From Betaproteobacteria bacterium (lineage in GTDB: Bacteria; Pseudomonadota; Gammaproteobacteria; Burkholderiales; Casimicrobiaceae), in NCBI GenBank assembly GCA_016192065.1, contig JACPUX010000002.1:62001-126000 (forward strand): DNA of 64,000 nucleotides, in the 5' to 3' direction. Both the position numbers and the translations under genes were made by a program. This document shows, in pieces, positions 46,786 to 56,472 of this stretch (position 1 is the stretch's first letter; every line of letters starts with the position of its first letter). The notes beneath the pieces are model-generated. The model saw only the letters and a list, made by a program, of their open reading frames with translations, had not been told where the DNA came from and did no database searches.

Positions 46786-47679
46786 TCAGTGCGCCTCCAT
46801 GATGCGCAAAAACACATCTTCCAGATCCGTGGCTTCGAGCCTCAAGTCGGTGAGGGGGGTATTACTTAGGCGGCAGTCGGTCAACAGCCGTTCCAGGTCG
46901 CCGTAGTCCTTGAGCGGCAGGGTCCAAGTGTCCCCTCTGTGCGCACTGGCCTGATTCGCCCACTGCTCCGGCAGCGCCGGAGCGCGCAAGTGAGCGCTTA
47001 GCGCGCGAAATCGATCGAGCAGTCTTGGCATGGTGTCGAGGGCGACGATTCGCCCCTGCTTGAGCATGGCGATGCGCCCGCAAAGCGCCTGCGCCTCTTC
47101 GAGATAGTGGGTGGTCAGAATGACCGTATGGCCTGCGACGTTGAGCTTGCGGATGAACGCCCAGAGGGTTTGCCGCAGCTCCACATCGACCCCGGCAGTC
47201 GGTTCGTCCAGCACGATCACCGGCGGCTTATGCACCAGCGCCTGGGCCACCAGCACCCGCCGCTTCATGCCACCCGAAAGCGCGCGCATGTTGGTGTCGG
47301 CCTTGTCCACGAGATCGAGGCTGACCAGCAGTTCCTCGATCCAAGCGGAATTTTTGGTGATGCCGAAGTATCCGGACTGAAAGCGCAGCGTTTCGCGCAC
47401 GGTAAAGAAGGGATCGAACACCAGCTCTTGAGGCACCACGCCGAGCTTGCGTCGTGCGTCGCGAAAGCCGCTGACCACGTCGTGCCCGAGAATGGTAACG
47501 CTGCCGCGGTCCGCCCGGGCGAGTCCGGCCAGTACGCTGATCAGGGTGGTCTTGCCCGCGCCATTCGGTCCGAGTAGACCAAAAAACTCCCCGGGCTGAA
47601 CCTCGAGGTCGACCGAGTTCAGCGCCTTCAAGGTACCAAAGGATTTTTCGAGGCCACGGATGGCGACGGCGGCGGTCAT
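46786..47679 (-). CDS. ABC exporter ATP-binding protein (YadG-like)
   Basis: 297 residues with Walker [10 protein letters not shown], signature LSGGMKRR, Walker B VIVLDEPTAGVD and the H-loop TTHYLEEA. The C-terminal 80 residues are extra. With the permease one base downstream it forms a complete exporter. This pair is typically found after mlaB in betaproteobacteria; here a 600-bp spacer separates them. Confidence 0.92.
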   Translation of the reverse strand: MTAAVAIRGLEKSFGTLKALNSVDLEVQPGEFFGLLGPNGAGKTTLISVLAGLARADRGSVTILGHDVVSGFRDARRKLGVVPQELVFDPFFTVRETLRFQSGYFGITKNSAWIEELLVSLDLVDKADTNMRALSGGMKRRVLVAQALVHKPPVIVLDEPTAGVDVELRQTLWAFIRKLNVAGHTVILTTHYLEEAQALCGRIAMLKQGRIVALDTMPRLLDRFRALSAHLRAPALPEQWANQASAHRGDTWTLPLKDYGDLERLLTDCRLSNTPLTDLRLEATDLEDVFLRIMEAH

Positions 47680-48277
47680 CGCGCGATGGGTGCGGAGAGG
47701 TTCGGTCGAGATGCGCGCGAGGAATCGAAATAGACGATCACAACGCGAAGGAGGCGGATGATAGCACGCGAGAAACTGCCGGCTTTTTTGCCGTTGCGGG
47801 TCTAGAAAAAAAGAAACCCCGCCTAGGCGGGGTCGGCAACATTTGCCTGACAGGAGACACCCAATCTTAAGCCTGGGAGGCCCCTTCGGGCAAGTGAAAA
47901 TTTTTTGCGAGAAGCTCGATCTAGGGCTAAGTCAACCTCTTATGATGTAGCAAAGGTAAGGATGTTATAGCAATATTTAGTTGTATATCATATATTTACA
48001 GTAATCAATTGTATTGTCGCCGAGAAGCAGCCGATTCGACAAAACGATACAGGCTCGGGCCGTGGTCTTGCATGTAAGCACACGCTATCGCGGTCAAGGA
48101 AGGCCCTCGCTGCGTTGTCAAAATGCCACGAATCGCGCAAAAAAGTAGGGGGCCACAGATCGAGCAATCTATACCAAAGTCGCAGTATTTCGCTATGGTA
48201 TTGCCCGAATGCCCGCCCAAATCTGCCTGATTGGCCTTATCTCCTTGATCTTTCGGGAGCAGGCGCGAGGGACCGGT
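47680..48277. other. AT-rich spacer between mlaB and the ABC exporter
   Basis: No supported gene. It contains the Mla operon terminator (47806-47832) and a clearly AT-rich core (about 47930-48020), unlike the chromosome around it. A possible 71-codon frame (minus, 48005-48220) resembles nothing I know and is not called. Confidence 0.6.
47806..47832 (-). terminator. Terminator downstream of the Mla operon
   Basis: The perfect palindrome ACCCCGCCTAGGCGGGGT is followed on the minus strand by TTTCTTTTTTT, a strong Rho-independent terminator about 450 bp after the mlaB stop. Confidence 0.85.
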
Positions 48278-48562
48278 CTAGCCCTGGGGGAAAAGAAGGT
48301 CGGCAACGTCATAGAGATTTGCCAGTGAGCGCACACTATCGGTTGCGCCGTGGAAACTGATTTCCTTGCCCTCGCGGTTTGCCCGGCGCTTCCATGCAAG
48401 CAGAACGGCGATCGCAGCAGAGTCGGCGTCGCTGATACCGGACAGGTCGATGCGCCGGGTTTCGCTGTGCCAGATCCCTTCGGCGTCATCGAGCAAGGCA
48501 CTGGCGGTGTCCATCTTGATCGGGCCTTCCACCCGCCACCCGCTTTCCGTGCGTACGATCAT
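48278..48562 (-). CDS. mlaB: MlaB-like STAS protein
   Basis: 94 residues of the STAS fold (RRIDLSGISDADSAAIAVLLAWKRR). In the Mla system it binds the ATPase MlaF and supports transport of phospholipids. It overlaps mlaC by 4 bp and is the last gene of the operon. Confidence 0.88.
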   Translation of the reverse strand: MIVRTESGWRVEGPIKMDTASALLDDAEGIWHSETRRIDLSGISDADSAAIAVLLAWKRRANREGKEISFHGATDSVRSLANLYDVADLLFPQG

Positions 48563-49200
48563 TTCTTCTGTGCCGTGGCGCTGTTCTTATCCGTCAAGGC
48601 CTTGATCAGGCCATCCACACCGGCATCACGCACCATATTGTTGAACTCGTCGCGATAGTTGGTCACCAAGCTCACGCCACCTACGATCACGTCGTAGGCT
48701 TTCCAGGAGTTTCCGGTCTTGGCCATGCTGTAATCGATGGCGATGGGCTGCGCGCCGGGCTGCATCACCTGTGTGCGCACTACCACATCGGTGTCGGCGG
48801 GTTGCATACGCAAGGGCTTGTACTCGATGGTGTGCTCCTTGTAATTGGCCAAGGCACCAGCATAGGTGCGCACCAGCAAGGTCCGAAATTCAGTAACGAG
48901 TTGCTGCTGCTGCGCGGGAGTGGTCAATCGCCAACTGCGGCCCATCGCGAGGGCGGTCATGCGGCCGAAATCAAAATGCGGCAGAAGTTTGGCCTCGATC
49001 ATCTCGTTGAGCCGCTTCTGGTTGCCCCCCTGAATGTCCCGGTCGGCCTTGATCACCGCCAGGACCTCGGCGGCTACGTTCTTGACCAGAACATCGGGCG
49101 GTGTCTCAGCTTTTGCCAGTCCGTTCGTGGCCAGGCCGATGAGCAGTACCACCAAGTACCGCCAAATCAGATCGGCGCGCACCATTCCCGGGGTTCTCAT
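48559..49200 (-). CDS. mlaC: MlaC periplasmic phospholipid-binding protein
   Basis: 213 residues with a signal peptide (WRYLVVLLIGLATNGLAKA). MLA-C family features include LPHFDFGRMTALAMGRSWR and VGGVSLVTNYRDEFNNMVRDAGVDGLIK. It ferries phospholipid between the MlaA site and the MlaFEDB complex. It overlaps mlaA by 4 bp. Confidence 0.93.
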   Translation of the reverse strand: MRTPGMVRADLIWRYLVVLLIGLATNGLAKAETPPDVLVKNVAAEVLAVIKADRDIQGGNQKRLNEMIEAKLLPHFDFGRMTALAMGRSWRLTTPAQQQQLVTEFRTLLVRTYAGALANYKEHTIEYKPLRMQPADTDVVVRTQVMQPGAQPIAIDYSMAKTGNSWKAYDVIVGGVSLVTNYRDEFNNMVRDAGVDGLIKALTDKNSATAQKK

Positions 49201-49886
49201 TCGTCGCTCTCCTTGGGCGGTTTGCCGTCGTGGACCTGGCTCTGGCGGCGTTGGCTGTAAGCGCCCCGCAGAAAGGTGTATTTGTCGAGCGCCGCCTGTT
49301 CCATCAACTTCTCCGCCGGCAAAAGGTTCGCACGCGCATTGACCAGGCGCAGGGCGGTGGCGGAATTGCGCTCGGGCACGCTTTCGATGTAACCGAGCGG
49401 ATAGACCTGCGCATCCACCACCAGGCCGACGCCATCCCGCACATTGCTGGGTCCGAAGAAGGGCAGCACCAGATACGGCCCCGGTCCCATCCCCCAGGCA
49501 CCCAGGGTCTGCCCAAAGTCTTCCTCGCCACGCTCGATGCCCGCCGCGCTGGCGATGTCCAGCAAGCCCAGCAGCCCGAAGCTGCTGTTGAGGGCCACCC
49601 GCGAAAAATCATTGGCCGCCTTGGCGCCCTTGCCTTGCAGCAGATCGTTGACGAAACTCACCACGTCCTGCAGGTTGCCGAAAAAATTGTTGATCGCGGT
49701 TCGTGCCGGGGCGGGCGTGATCTCAACGTAGCCCTGCGCGATCGGCTTCATGATCGCCTTGTCCGATGCTTCGTTGAACTCGAAGATTACCCGGTTCATC
49801 GGTTCGAACGGGTCAGCCCGGTGCGGGCCGGTGGCACAAGCCCCGGTCAGCAGTGCGACCGCGAAGCAAAGGACGGTTCGCTTCAT
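49197..49886 (-). CDS. mlaA: MlaA (VacJ) outer-membrane lipoprotein
   Basis: 229 residues with lipobox LLTGACAT and the VacJ core (DPFEPMNRVIFEFNEASDKAI, DFGQTLGAWGMGPGPYLVLPFFGPSNVRDG). It removes misplaced phospholipids from the outer leaflet. It is encoded within the inner-membrane mla operon, as is common in betaproteobacteria. Confidence 0.95.
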   Translation of the reverse strand: MKRTVLCFAVALLTGACATGPHRADPFEPMNRVIFEFNEASDKAIMKPIAQGYVEITPAPARTAINNFFGNLQDVVSFVNDLLQGKGAKAANDFSRVALNSSFGLLGLLDIASAAGIERGEEDFGQTLGAWGMGPGPYLVLPFFGPSNVRDGVGLVVDAQVYPLGYIESVPERNSATALRLVNARANLLPAEKLMEQAALDKYTFLRGAYSQRRQSQVHDGKPPKESDE

Positions 49887-50353
49887 TTCCCACCCCCACC
49901 TTCGGCCGCCTTGTTGAACATGAACTGCCCGATGAGCTTTTCCATTACAAAGGCATCCTGCGTCTTGGCGATACGCTCGCCCGTCTTGAGCATGGTCGGA
50001 TCGCCACCCGCGTCAAGGCCGATGTACTGTTCGCCCAGCAGCCCGGAGGTGAGGATCGAGGCAATGGTATCGCGCGTGAAGCTGAACTTCTCCTCGATCC
50101 GCAGCGTGACCACGGCTTCGTAGCTCTCGGTATCGAGCGCGATCGACTCAACGCGCCCCACGCGCACGCCCGAGCTCTTGATCGGCGCGCGCGCCTTCAG
50201 GCCCCCGATGTTGTGAAAGCGCGCCTCAAGCAAATAGCCCGGCGCGGAATTGAAACTCGAGAGGTTACCGACCTTGAGCGCCATGAAAAAGACCGCGGCG
50301 ATGCCCATGGTCACGAAGACCCCCACCCAGAGGTCGATGGCGGAGCGATTCAT
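49883..50353 (-). CDS. mlaD: MlaD, MCE-domain protein
   Basis: 156 residues: one N-terminal membrane helix ([21 protein letters not shown]) then the MCE domain ([41 protein letters not shown]). It forms a hexameric lipid channel on the MlaE permease. The start at 50353 overlaps mlaE by 4 bp. Confidence 0.94.
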   Translation of the reverse strand: MNRSAIDLWVGVFVTMGIAAVFFMALKVGNLSSFNSAPGYLLEARFHNIGGLKARAPIKSSGVRVGRVESIALDTESYEAVVTLRIEEKFSFTRDTIASILTSGLLGEQYIGLDAGGDPTMLKTGERIAKTQDAFVMEKLIGQFMFNKAAEGGGGK

Positions 50354-51162
50354 AAACCTAACCCCCGAAACATGAATACCGTCAAAATGAAATCCAATCC
50401 CAATATGGCCAGCGAAGATGCGACCACCGTGCGGGTAGTGGCGCCCGAAACACCCTCGGCGGTCGGCGGCGCATCGTATCCTTCGAATACGGCGATCAAG
50501 CATACCGCGGCGCCGAAGACCAGACTCTTGACCACGCCATTCAGAATGTCGCGCTGAAAATCGACCGCCGACTGCATCTGGCCCCAGAACGCGCCAGCGT
50601 CGATGCCAATCAGTTTGACTCCGACCAGGTAGCCCCCGAAGATGCCCATGGTGCTGAACAGCAGGCCCAGGATCGGCATTGAGATCACCCCTCCCCAGAA
50701 GCGCGGCGCCACCACCCTGGCGATGGGATCGACGGCCATCATCTCCATCGCGGAAAGCTGTTCGGTGGCCTTCATCAGGCCGATCTCCGCGGTGATCGCC
50801 GAGCCTGCCCGGCTGGCGAAAAGCAGCGCCGCCACGACCGGTCCCAGCTCCCGCACCAGCGAGAGCGAGACCAGCACCCCCAGCGCCTCGGACGAGCCAT
50901 AGCGCTCCAGCACGTCATAGCCCTGCAAACCCAGGACCATGCCGACAAAGGTGCCCGACACGATGATGATCACCAGCGACAGCACCCCGGCGAAATAAAT
51001 CTCCCGCAGCGTCAGCGGAAAACGGCGAAAGGCGCTGCCCGAGTGCGTGAGCACGGCCGCCGCAAACCGCGACGCGTAGCCGAGGCGCACGATGGCATCG
51101 ACGACCGTGCCGCCGACCCGCCGCAGCCACCAGGCGAGACCCGATTCAGCCTGGCTCGGCAT
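50350..51162 (-). CDS. mlaE: MlaE permease
   Basis: 270 residues, about five membrane segments. The family signature [34 protein letters not shown] is present. Inner-membrane permease of the phospholipid transporter. It overlaps mlaF by 17 bp. Confidence 0.94.
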   Translation of the reverse strand: MPSQAESGLAWWLRRVGGTVVDAIVRLGYASRFAAAVLTHSGSAFRRFPLTLREIYFAGVLSLVIIIVSGTFVGMVLGLQGYDVLERYGSSEALGVLVSLSLVRELGPVVAALLFASRAGSAITAEIGLMKATEQLSAMEMMAVDPIARVVAPRFWGGVISMPILGLLFSTMGIFGGYLVGVKLIGIDAGAFWGQMQSAVDFQRDILNGVVKSLVFGAAVCLIAVFEGYDAPPTAEGVSGATTRTVVASSLAILGLDFILTVFMFRGLGL

Positions 51163-51967
51163 ACATCAGCTCCTCGGTAAGAGGCAAAGCGGGGTAATGA
51201 AAGGGCACGGGGCCGTCGGGTTCGCCGTTGACGAATTGGTGCACGAACGGCATGGTCGAACTGCGCACTTCGGCGGGTGTCCCGCTCGCCACCACCCGGC
51301 CGTCAGAGATGAAGTACAGGTAATCGACTATTTTCAGCGATTCGTATACGTCGTGCGTTACGACCACGGAAGTGATGCCCAGCGCATCATTGAGGCGCCG
51401 GATCAGTTGCCCGACCACACCCAACGAAATTGGATCGAGGCCGGCGAAGGGCTCGTCATACATGACCAGCATCGGATCGAGGGAAATCGCCCGCGCCAAG
51501 GCGACGCGCCGCGCCATGCCCCCGGACAGCTCCGAGGGCCGCAGCTGCGCCGCGCCGCGCAGGCCGACCGCATGGAGCTTCAGGAGCACCAGGTCGCGAA
51601 TGACCTCTTCGGGTAGTTCGGTGTGTTCGCGCATCGGAAAGGCAACATTGTCGAAGACCGTCATGTCGGTGAACAAGGCGCCAAACTGGAACAACATGCC
51701 GATCTTGCGGCGCAAGGCGTAGAGCCGGTCGCGGTCGAGCTCGGCGACCACCTCTCCGGCCACCCTTACCTCACCCATGGAAGCGCGCAATTGTCCGCCG
51801 ATCAGCCTGAGGATGGTGGTTTTGCCGCATCCGCTGCCGCCCATGATGCCCACGACCTTGCCGCGCGGAATGCGCAAATTGATGTCATGCAGTACTTGTC
51901 GTTCGCCGTAGGCAAAGGCAAGCTCCCGCAGTACGACCAGGTCGTCGGTGGTTTCGGTCACGTTCAA
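51146..51967 (-). CDS. mlaF: MlaF ATPase
   Basis: 273 residues: Walker [10 protein letters not shown], signature [15 protein letters not shown], Walker [16 protein letters not shown]-loop VVTHDVYES. It powers MlaE. First gene of the mlaFEDACB operon, with a sigma-70 promoter about 35 bp upstream. Confidence 0.95.
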   Translation of the reverse strand: MNVTETTDDLVVLRELAFAYGERQVLHDINLRIPRGKVVGIMGGSGCGKTTILRLIGGQLRASMGEVRVAGEVVAELDRDRLYALRRKIGMLFQFGALFTDMTVFDNVAFPMREHTELPEEVIRDLVLLKLHAVGLRGAAQLRPSELSGGMARRVALARAISLDPMLVMYDEPFAGLDPISLGVVGQLIRRLNDALGITSVVVTHDVYESLKIVDYLYFISDGRVVASGTPAEVRSSTMPFVHQFVNGEPDGPVPFHYPALPLTEELMYAEPG

Positions 51968-52000
51968 TGCTTGTTTTCAGAAGGCGGGCGTGAGTGCGGA

Positions 52001-52029
52001 ATTCTAGCCGTTTGTAGGGCTTCCGACAA
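52001..52029 (-). promoter_or_regulatory. Sigma-70 promoter of the Mla operon
   Basis: Minus strand TTGTCG (52029-52024), a 17-bp spacer and TAGAAT (52006-52001), the only good promoter before mlaF. Confidence 0.65.
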
Positions 52030-52040
52030 TCACACCCCGG

Positions 52041-52065
52041 GGCTGAATATTCTGCATTTTCAGCC
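52041..52065 (-). terminator. Hairpin just after the Kef-type gene
   Basis: GGCTGAA/TTCAGCC with an 11-nt loop lies 3 bp past the stop codon of the minus-strand antiporter gene and upstream of the mla promoter. No T-run follows, so termination is uncertain. Confidence 0.35.
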
Positions 52066-52068
52066 TGT

Positions 52069-54060
52069 TCAGCCCGAGCCGCGGTGTTCCCAGGCGCCGC
52101 CTTCGAGCAATATGCGCTCGGCCAGCAACAGGTTCTCCGGGCGCCCCAAAAGCACCACCAAGTCGCCCGGTTCGAATACGAAGTCGCCTTCCGGCCGCCC
52201 CAGGCGCGCGTTCCGGCGACGAACTCCGGTCACCTCGACCAAGCCTTCCAGTTCCAACTCGGCGAGCCGGCGGTCGATGGCGCGCGCACCCTCGGGCAGC
52301 AGCACGGAATGCAGCCGCGGCTGCAAATTCTCCGCGGCGTCGGCGGCGTCACTGCTGCCGTGAAAGAAGCCCCGGAACAATCCGTAGCGTTCTTCGCGCA
52401 CGGCGCGGATCAGCTTCAAGACCCGGTTCAGCGGCACACCGAGCAAGAGCAGCGAATGCGAGGCGAGCATCAGGGAGCCTTCGAGCACCTCCGGTACCAC
52501 TTCAGCCGCGCCGGCCTTGAGTAGGCGATCGAGATCGCCGTCGTCGCGAGTGCGCACGATTACCGGCAATTCTGGTCGCATGGCATGCACGTAGTGAATC
52601 ACTTTTAGCGCGGACGGCACATCGGCGTAGGTCACGGCGACCGCTCGTGCTTTCGCCAGCCCGGCCGCCATCAAGGCTTCGCGGCGACCGGCATCGCCAT
52701 AGACCACGCTGTCGCCCTCGGCGGCGGCCTCGCGCACGCGCTGGGGATCGGCGTCGAGCGCGATATAGCGGATGTCCTGCTGCTCCAGCAGACGCGCGAG
52801 ATTCTGGCCGGAGCGGCCGAAGCCGCACACGATCACATGATCCTGCCGCGCCATGGTTTTCACGGCGATCTGGTGCAGCTCCGCGGCGCGGGCCAACCAA
52901 TCGTTGGCGGTAAGCCTGCGCGCCAGCGGGTCAGCGTACTGAATTACCAGCGGGGCGGTAAGCATGGACAGCAGCATCGCGGCCAGTACGGTTTGCGTGG
53001 TCTGCTGATCGAGCAATTGCAGCCCGCTGGCCTGCGCCAACAACACGAAGGCGAATTCCCCGGCCTGGGCCAGGTAGAAACCGGTCCGCAGCGCGGCTCC
53101 GAGGTTTGCTCCGAAAGCCCTCGCCAAGGCCACTACCAGTCCGAGCTTGAACCCTACCGGCAGGATCAAGAGCAGCAGCACCCAGCCGAAGTTGGCGAAG
53201 ACCACGCGCAAGTCGAGCAGCATGCCCATGGTGACGAAGAAGAGCCCGAGCAGAACATCGCGGAAGGGCTTGATGTCCTCTTCAACCTGATAACGGTACT
53301 CGGTTTCGGCGATCAGCATGCCGGCGACGAACGCCCCCAGCGCGAGGGACAGACCGGCGATTTCGGTCAGACCCGCGAGTCCCAGGGTAATGAATAGAAT
53401 GTTGAGCATGAAGAGCTCGCTGGAACGCTGCCGCGCCACCAGATGAAACCACTCGCGCACCAGGCGCTGGCCGAACACCAGGATCAGCGCTAGGGCCACC
53501 ACCGCCTTGATCAGCGCGGTGAGCAGATTCATCGCCATCGCCTCGACCGGCGCGGCCAGCGCCGGAATTACGATGAGCAAGGGAACCACCGCGAGATCCT
53601 GGAACAGCAACACGCCCATGGCATCGCGCCCGTGCGGCGTATTGATTTCCATGCGCTCGGCGAGCATCTTGCTGACGATGGCGGTGGAGGACATCGCCAG
53701 AGCGCCGCCCAGGGCGATGCCGATCCGCCAGTCGTATCCCAGGGCGACGCCCAGGCCCAAGGCGGCGGTCAAGGTGATCAGTACCTGCGCCGCACCCAAT
53801 CCGAAGACGCTCCGGCGCATGGCCTTCAACTGAGGCAGGGAGAATTCGAGGCCGATGCTGAACATGAGAAAGACCACGCCGAATTCGGCCAGGTAGCGCG
53901 TTTGCTGGGTGTCGGGAACCCAGGCCAGGGCGTGCGGCCCGACGCCGATTCCGACCAGCAGGTAGCCCAGGACCGGCGGCAAGTGAAGCTGGCGACAGAT
54001 CACCACCACCAGGACGGCGGCGGCGAGCAACACGAGGATGATTTGCAGGGTCTGCGGCAT
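52069..54060 (-). CDS. Kef-type monovalent cation/proton antiporter
   Basis: 663 residues: a CPA2 membrane domain with about 12 segments (1-385), a Rossmann RCK-N domain (VIVCGFGRSGQNLARLLEQ, about 410-530) and an RCK-C domain (about 570-650). It resembles YbaL/KefB-like potassium or sodium/proton antiporters. I start at ATG 54060 (MPQTLQIILVLLAAAVLVVV); longer frames upstream are not protein-like. Ion and ligand cannot be decided. Confidence 0.9.
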   Translation of the reverse strand: MPQTLQIILVLLAAAVLVVVICRQLHLPPVLGYLLVGIGVGPHALAWVPDTQQTRYLAEFGVVFLMFSIGLEFSLPQLKAMRRSVFGLGAAQVLITLTAALGLGVALGYDWRIGIALGGALAMSSTAIVSKMLAERMEINTPHGRDAMGVLLFQDLAVVPLLIVIPALAAPVEAMAMNLLTALIKAVVALALILVFGQRLVREWFHLVARQRSSELFMLNILFITLGLAGLTEIAGLSLALGAFVAGMLIAETEYRYQVEEDIKPFRDVLLGLFFVTMGMLLDLRVVFANFGWVLLLLILPVGFKLGLVVALARAFGANLGAALRTGFYLAQAGEFAFVLLAQASGLQLLDQQTTQTVLAAMLLSMLTAPLVIQYADPLARRLTANDWLARAAELHQIAVKTMARQDHVIVCGFGRSGQNLARLLEQQDIRYIALDADPQRVREAAAEGDSVVYGDAGRREALMAAGLAKARAVAVTYADVPSALKVIHYVHAMRPELPVIVRTRDDGDLDRLLKAGAAEVVPEVLEGSLMLASHSLLLLGVPLNRVLKLIRAVREERYGLFRGFFHGSSDAADAAENLQPRLHSVLLPEGARAIDRRLAELELEGLVEVTGVRRRNARLGRPEGDFVFEPGDLVVLLGRPENLLLAERILLEGGAWEHRGSG

Positions 54061-54231
54061 GGCACTTTTGCGTGGGACAGGCCCGCGGACACTGTACCAC
54101 GCCCCCGCGCACACCGTGCGGCGGCGCTCCGCTATCCTATCGCCGGCCGCGCCGTGGGCCTTCACCGCAGGCCACGCCAGGGCATCCGGCACTGGCGCCG
54201 GGACGACCCCACAGACCGGTGGTCGCCGGGT

Positions 54232-54237
54232 TATACT
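54232..54237 (+). promoter_or_regulatory. -10 element directly before kdsD
   Basis: TATACT ends 6 bases before the ATG at 54244, predicting a transcript that begins at or next to the start codon. No Shine-Dalgarno sequence is seen. Confidence 0.4.
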
Positions 54238-54243
54238 TTTGCC

Positions 54244-55227
54244 ATGTCTGTACCTATCGATTCCGGCCGTGTGCTTGCGCTCGCGCGCGAGGTGCTCGAA
54301 ACCGAGGCCGCCGCCATCACCGCCCTGATTCATCGCCTCGACGACCGGTTCGTGGCGGCCCTCAGGCTGATCCTGGAATGCCCCGGACGCGTGGTGGTCA
54401 GCGGCATGGGCAAATCTGGACACATCGCCCGCAAGATCGCGTCCACCCTGGCCAGCACTGGAACGCCGGCGTTTTTTGTCCACCCCGCGGAGGCTAGCCA
54501 CGGCGACCTGGGGATGATCACGGCCCAGGATGTGTTGATCGCCCTCTCGAATTCCGGCGAATCGGCGGAACTACTGGAAATCCTGCCGCATGTGCGCCGT
54601 CAGGGCGCGCGCGTGATCGCTCTAACCGGCAAGCCCGAATCGGCCTTGGCGCAGGCCGCGGACGTGCATCTCAATACCGCGGTGGACGCTGAAGCCTGCC
54701 CCTTGGGGCTTGCGCCCACGGCCAGTACCACCGCGGCGCTGGCCATGGGGGACGCCCTGGCCCTGGCTTTGCTCGATGCCCGTGGGTTCAGCGCCGACGA
54801 TTTCGCCCGCTCGCATCCCGGCGGAGCACTTGGGCGACGCCTCCTGACGCATGTGCGCGATGTGATGCGCAGTGGCGGTGCGCTGCCCGCGGTGGGGACC
54901 GAAGCGAGTCTGGCCGAAGCGATCATGCAAATCACCGGCAAGGGCATGGGTATGACCGCGGTGCTCGATGCCGAGGGCCGCGTCGTGGGCATTTTCACCG
55001 ACGGCGATCTGCGCCGCTGCCTGGGCAAAGTCAGCGACTTCGCGGGTACCCGCGTGCTGGCGCACATGACTGCCCATCCGCGCACCATCGGCCCGGACCA
55101 GTTGGCGGTGGACGCGGTCTCGCTGATGGAGCAGTACCGCATCACTCAGTTGCTGGTGATCGATGCCAACCGGCGCTTGATCGGCGCACTCAACACCCAC
55201 GATCTGCTTCGTGCCAAGGTGATGTGA
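54244..55227 (+). CDS. kdsD: Arabinose-5-phosphate isomerase
   Basis: 327 residues: SIS domain (about 30-180, VVVSGMGKSGHIARKIASTLASTGTPAFFVHP, SNSGES) and two CBS domains (about 205-325). It makes arabinose-5-phosphate for Kdo, the inner sugar of lipopolysaccharide. The next gene is lptC; the kdsC phosphatase gene usually found between them is missing here. Confidence 0.94.
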   Translation: MSVPIDSGRVLALAREVLETEAAAITALIHRLDDRFVAALRLILECPGRVVVSGMGKSGHIARKIASTLASTGTPAFFVHPAEASHGDLGMITAQDVLIALSNSGESAELLEILPHVRRQGARVIALTGKPESALAQAADVHLNTAVDAEACPLGLAPTASTTAALAMGDALALALLDARGFSADDFARSHPGGALGRRLLTHVRDVMRSGGALPAVGTEASLAEAIMQITGKGMGMTAVLDAEGRVVGIFTDGDLRRCLGKVSDFAGTRVLAHMTAHPRTIGPDQLAVDAVSLMEQYRITQLLVIDANRRLIGALNTHDLLRAKVM

Positions 55228-55255
55228 TGCCGAGCCTTCCAGCGGAGCGGCAAGC

Positions 55256-55888
55256 ATGAAGCCGGCCTGGCGCCAGCGCCAGGATCGCCTGGTCAATTGG
55301 TTTCCCGCGCTCGCCTTGGCGCTCCTCGCCCTGTTGACCTACTGGCTGGATCAACAAGTCGGGTCCGGTTTGCTTGGAGGCCGCAAAGCCCAACTCAAGC
55401 ACGAGCCCGACTACTTTCTCGAACGATTCCTGGCCACCCGCCTGGGCGAAGACGGCCGCCCCTACCAGACCCTGCGGGCGGAGCGCCTGGAGCACTATCC
55501 CGACGATCGCTCGCTGTTCATCACCGAACCGCAGCTGCGCGCGCGGGACGACCGTGGCTACACCATCGAGGCTCAGGCCAAGACCGGCCTGGTTCAAGAT
55601 TACGGCGATAGCGCGCTGCTCACCGGCGCCGTGCGGATCGTGCGCACGCCGCCGGAGAACGCCAAGGATACGCGCGGCCAGATCACCCTGGTCACCGAAG
55701 CGCTGCGCATCGTCCCCGACAGGCAATGGATGGAGAGTGATCAGGCGGTGACGATCACCGACCGCCGTGCGATAATTCAGGGCGTCGGCATGCAGTTTGA
55801 CGGCAAAGCGGAGACCCTGAAGGTTCTCGCCAAGGTTCGCGCGCAATTCCAACCCGCCCCCCTGAATCGCCCCCCCCAACTCCCGTGA
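55256..55888 (+). CDS. lptC: LptC, lipopolysaccharide transport
   Basis: 210 residues with one N-terminal membrane helix (LVNWFPALALALLALLTYWL) and the LptC periplasmic domain (DYFLERFLATRLGEDGRPYQTLRAERLEHYPDD). It hands LPS from the LptBFG transporter to LptA. Coupled to lptA by a GTGA overlap. Confidence 0.9.
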   Translation: MKPAWRQRQDRLVNWFPALALALLALLTYWLDQQVGSGLLGGRKAQLKHEPDYFLERFLATRLGEDGRPYQTLRAERLEHYPDDRSLFITEPQLRARDDRGYTIEAQAKTGLVQDYGDSALLTGAVRIVRTPPENAKDTRGQITLVTEALRIVPDRQWMESDQAVTITDRRAIIQGVGMQFDGKAETLKVLAKVRAQFQPAPLNRPPQLP

Positions 55889-56472
55889 GAAGCGCTTTCT
55901 CTTTCCGCTGCTGGCCCCCCCTGGCATTGCTGCTGATACTGCACGCCACCACTGCCTTCGCCGAACGGGCCGATCGCAGCAAGCCGATCGTGGTTGAGGC
56001 CGATGCCATGAGCGCCGACGACCAGAAGCAGGTCACCACCTGGGAGCGCAATGTCATTGTCACCCAGGGCACGATGCAGATCCGAGCCGAGAAAGTCATC
56101 GTGCAACAGTTTCCCGATGGCACCCAGAACGCCACCGCCTGGGGCAAGCCCGTAAGTTTCCGGCAGAAGCGGGAAGGCATGGACGAATACGTCGAGGGTT
56201 TCGGCGAACGGCTGGAGTACCGTGGCAAGGACGAACAAGTTAGCTTCTTCAACCAAGCGCGGGTCCGTCGCGGCCAGGACGAACTGCGCGGCAACTTCAT
56301 CTCCTACAACGCCCACACCGAATTCTTCGAGGCCAAAGGTGGCGAAGCCGGCCGTGGCGGAAGGGTGCGCGGGGTCTTCCAGCCCAGCAGCAAGGATTCG
56401 GGGACGCCTGCCAAGCCCGCGGAAACGCTGCCGCTGCAACCCAGCCGCACGCTGACACCGTCGAGCGATTGA
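55885..56472 (+). CDS. lptA: LptA, periplasmic LPS bridge
   Basis: 195 residues with a signal peptide ending ATTAFA and the OstA-like fold ([41 protein letters not shown]). It forms the periplasmic filament carrying LPS. The GTG start overlaps the lptC stop. Confidence 0.92.
   Translation: MRSAFSFRCWPPLALLLILHATTAFAERADRSKPIVVEADAMSADDQKQVTTWERNVIVTQGTMQIRAEKVIVQQFPDGTQNATAWGKPVSFRQKREGMDEYVEGFGERLEYRGKDEQVSFFNQARVRRGQDELRGNFISYNAHTEFFEAKGGEAGRGGRVRGVFQPSSKDSGTPAKPAETLPLQPSRTLTPSSD

Noticed and set aside
48005-48220. A 71-codon minus frame in the AT-rich spacer
   Set aside because: No ribosome-binding site or similarity that I recognise, and its composition is unlike neighbouring genes; left as unexplained spacer.
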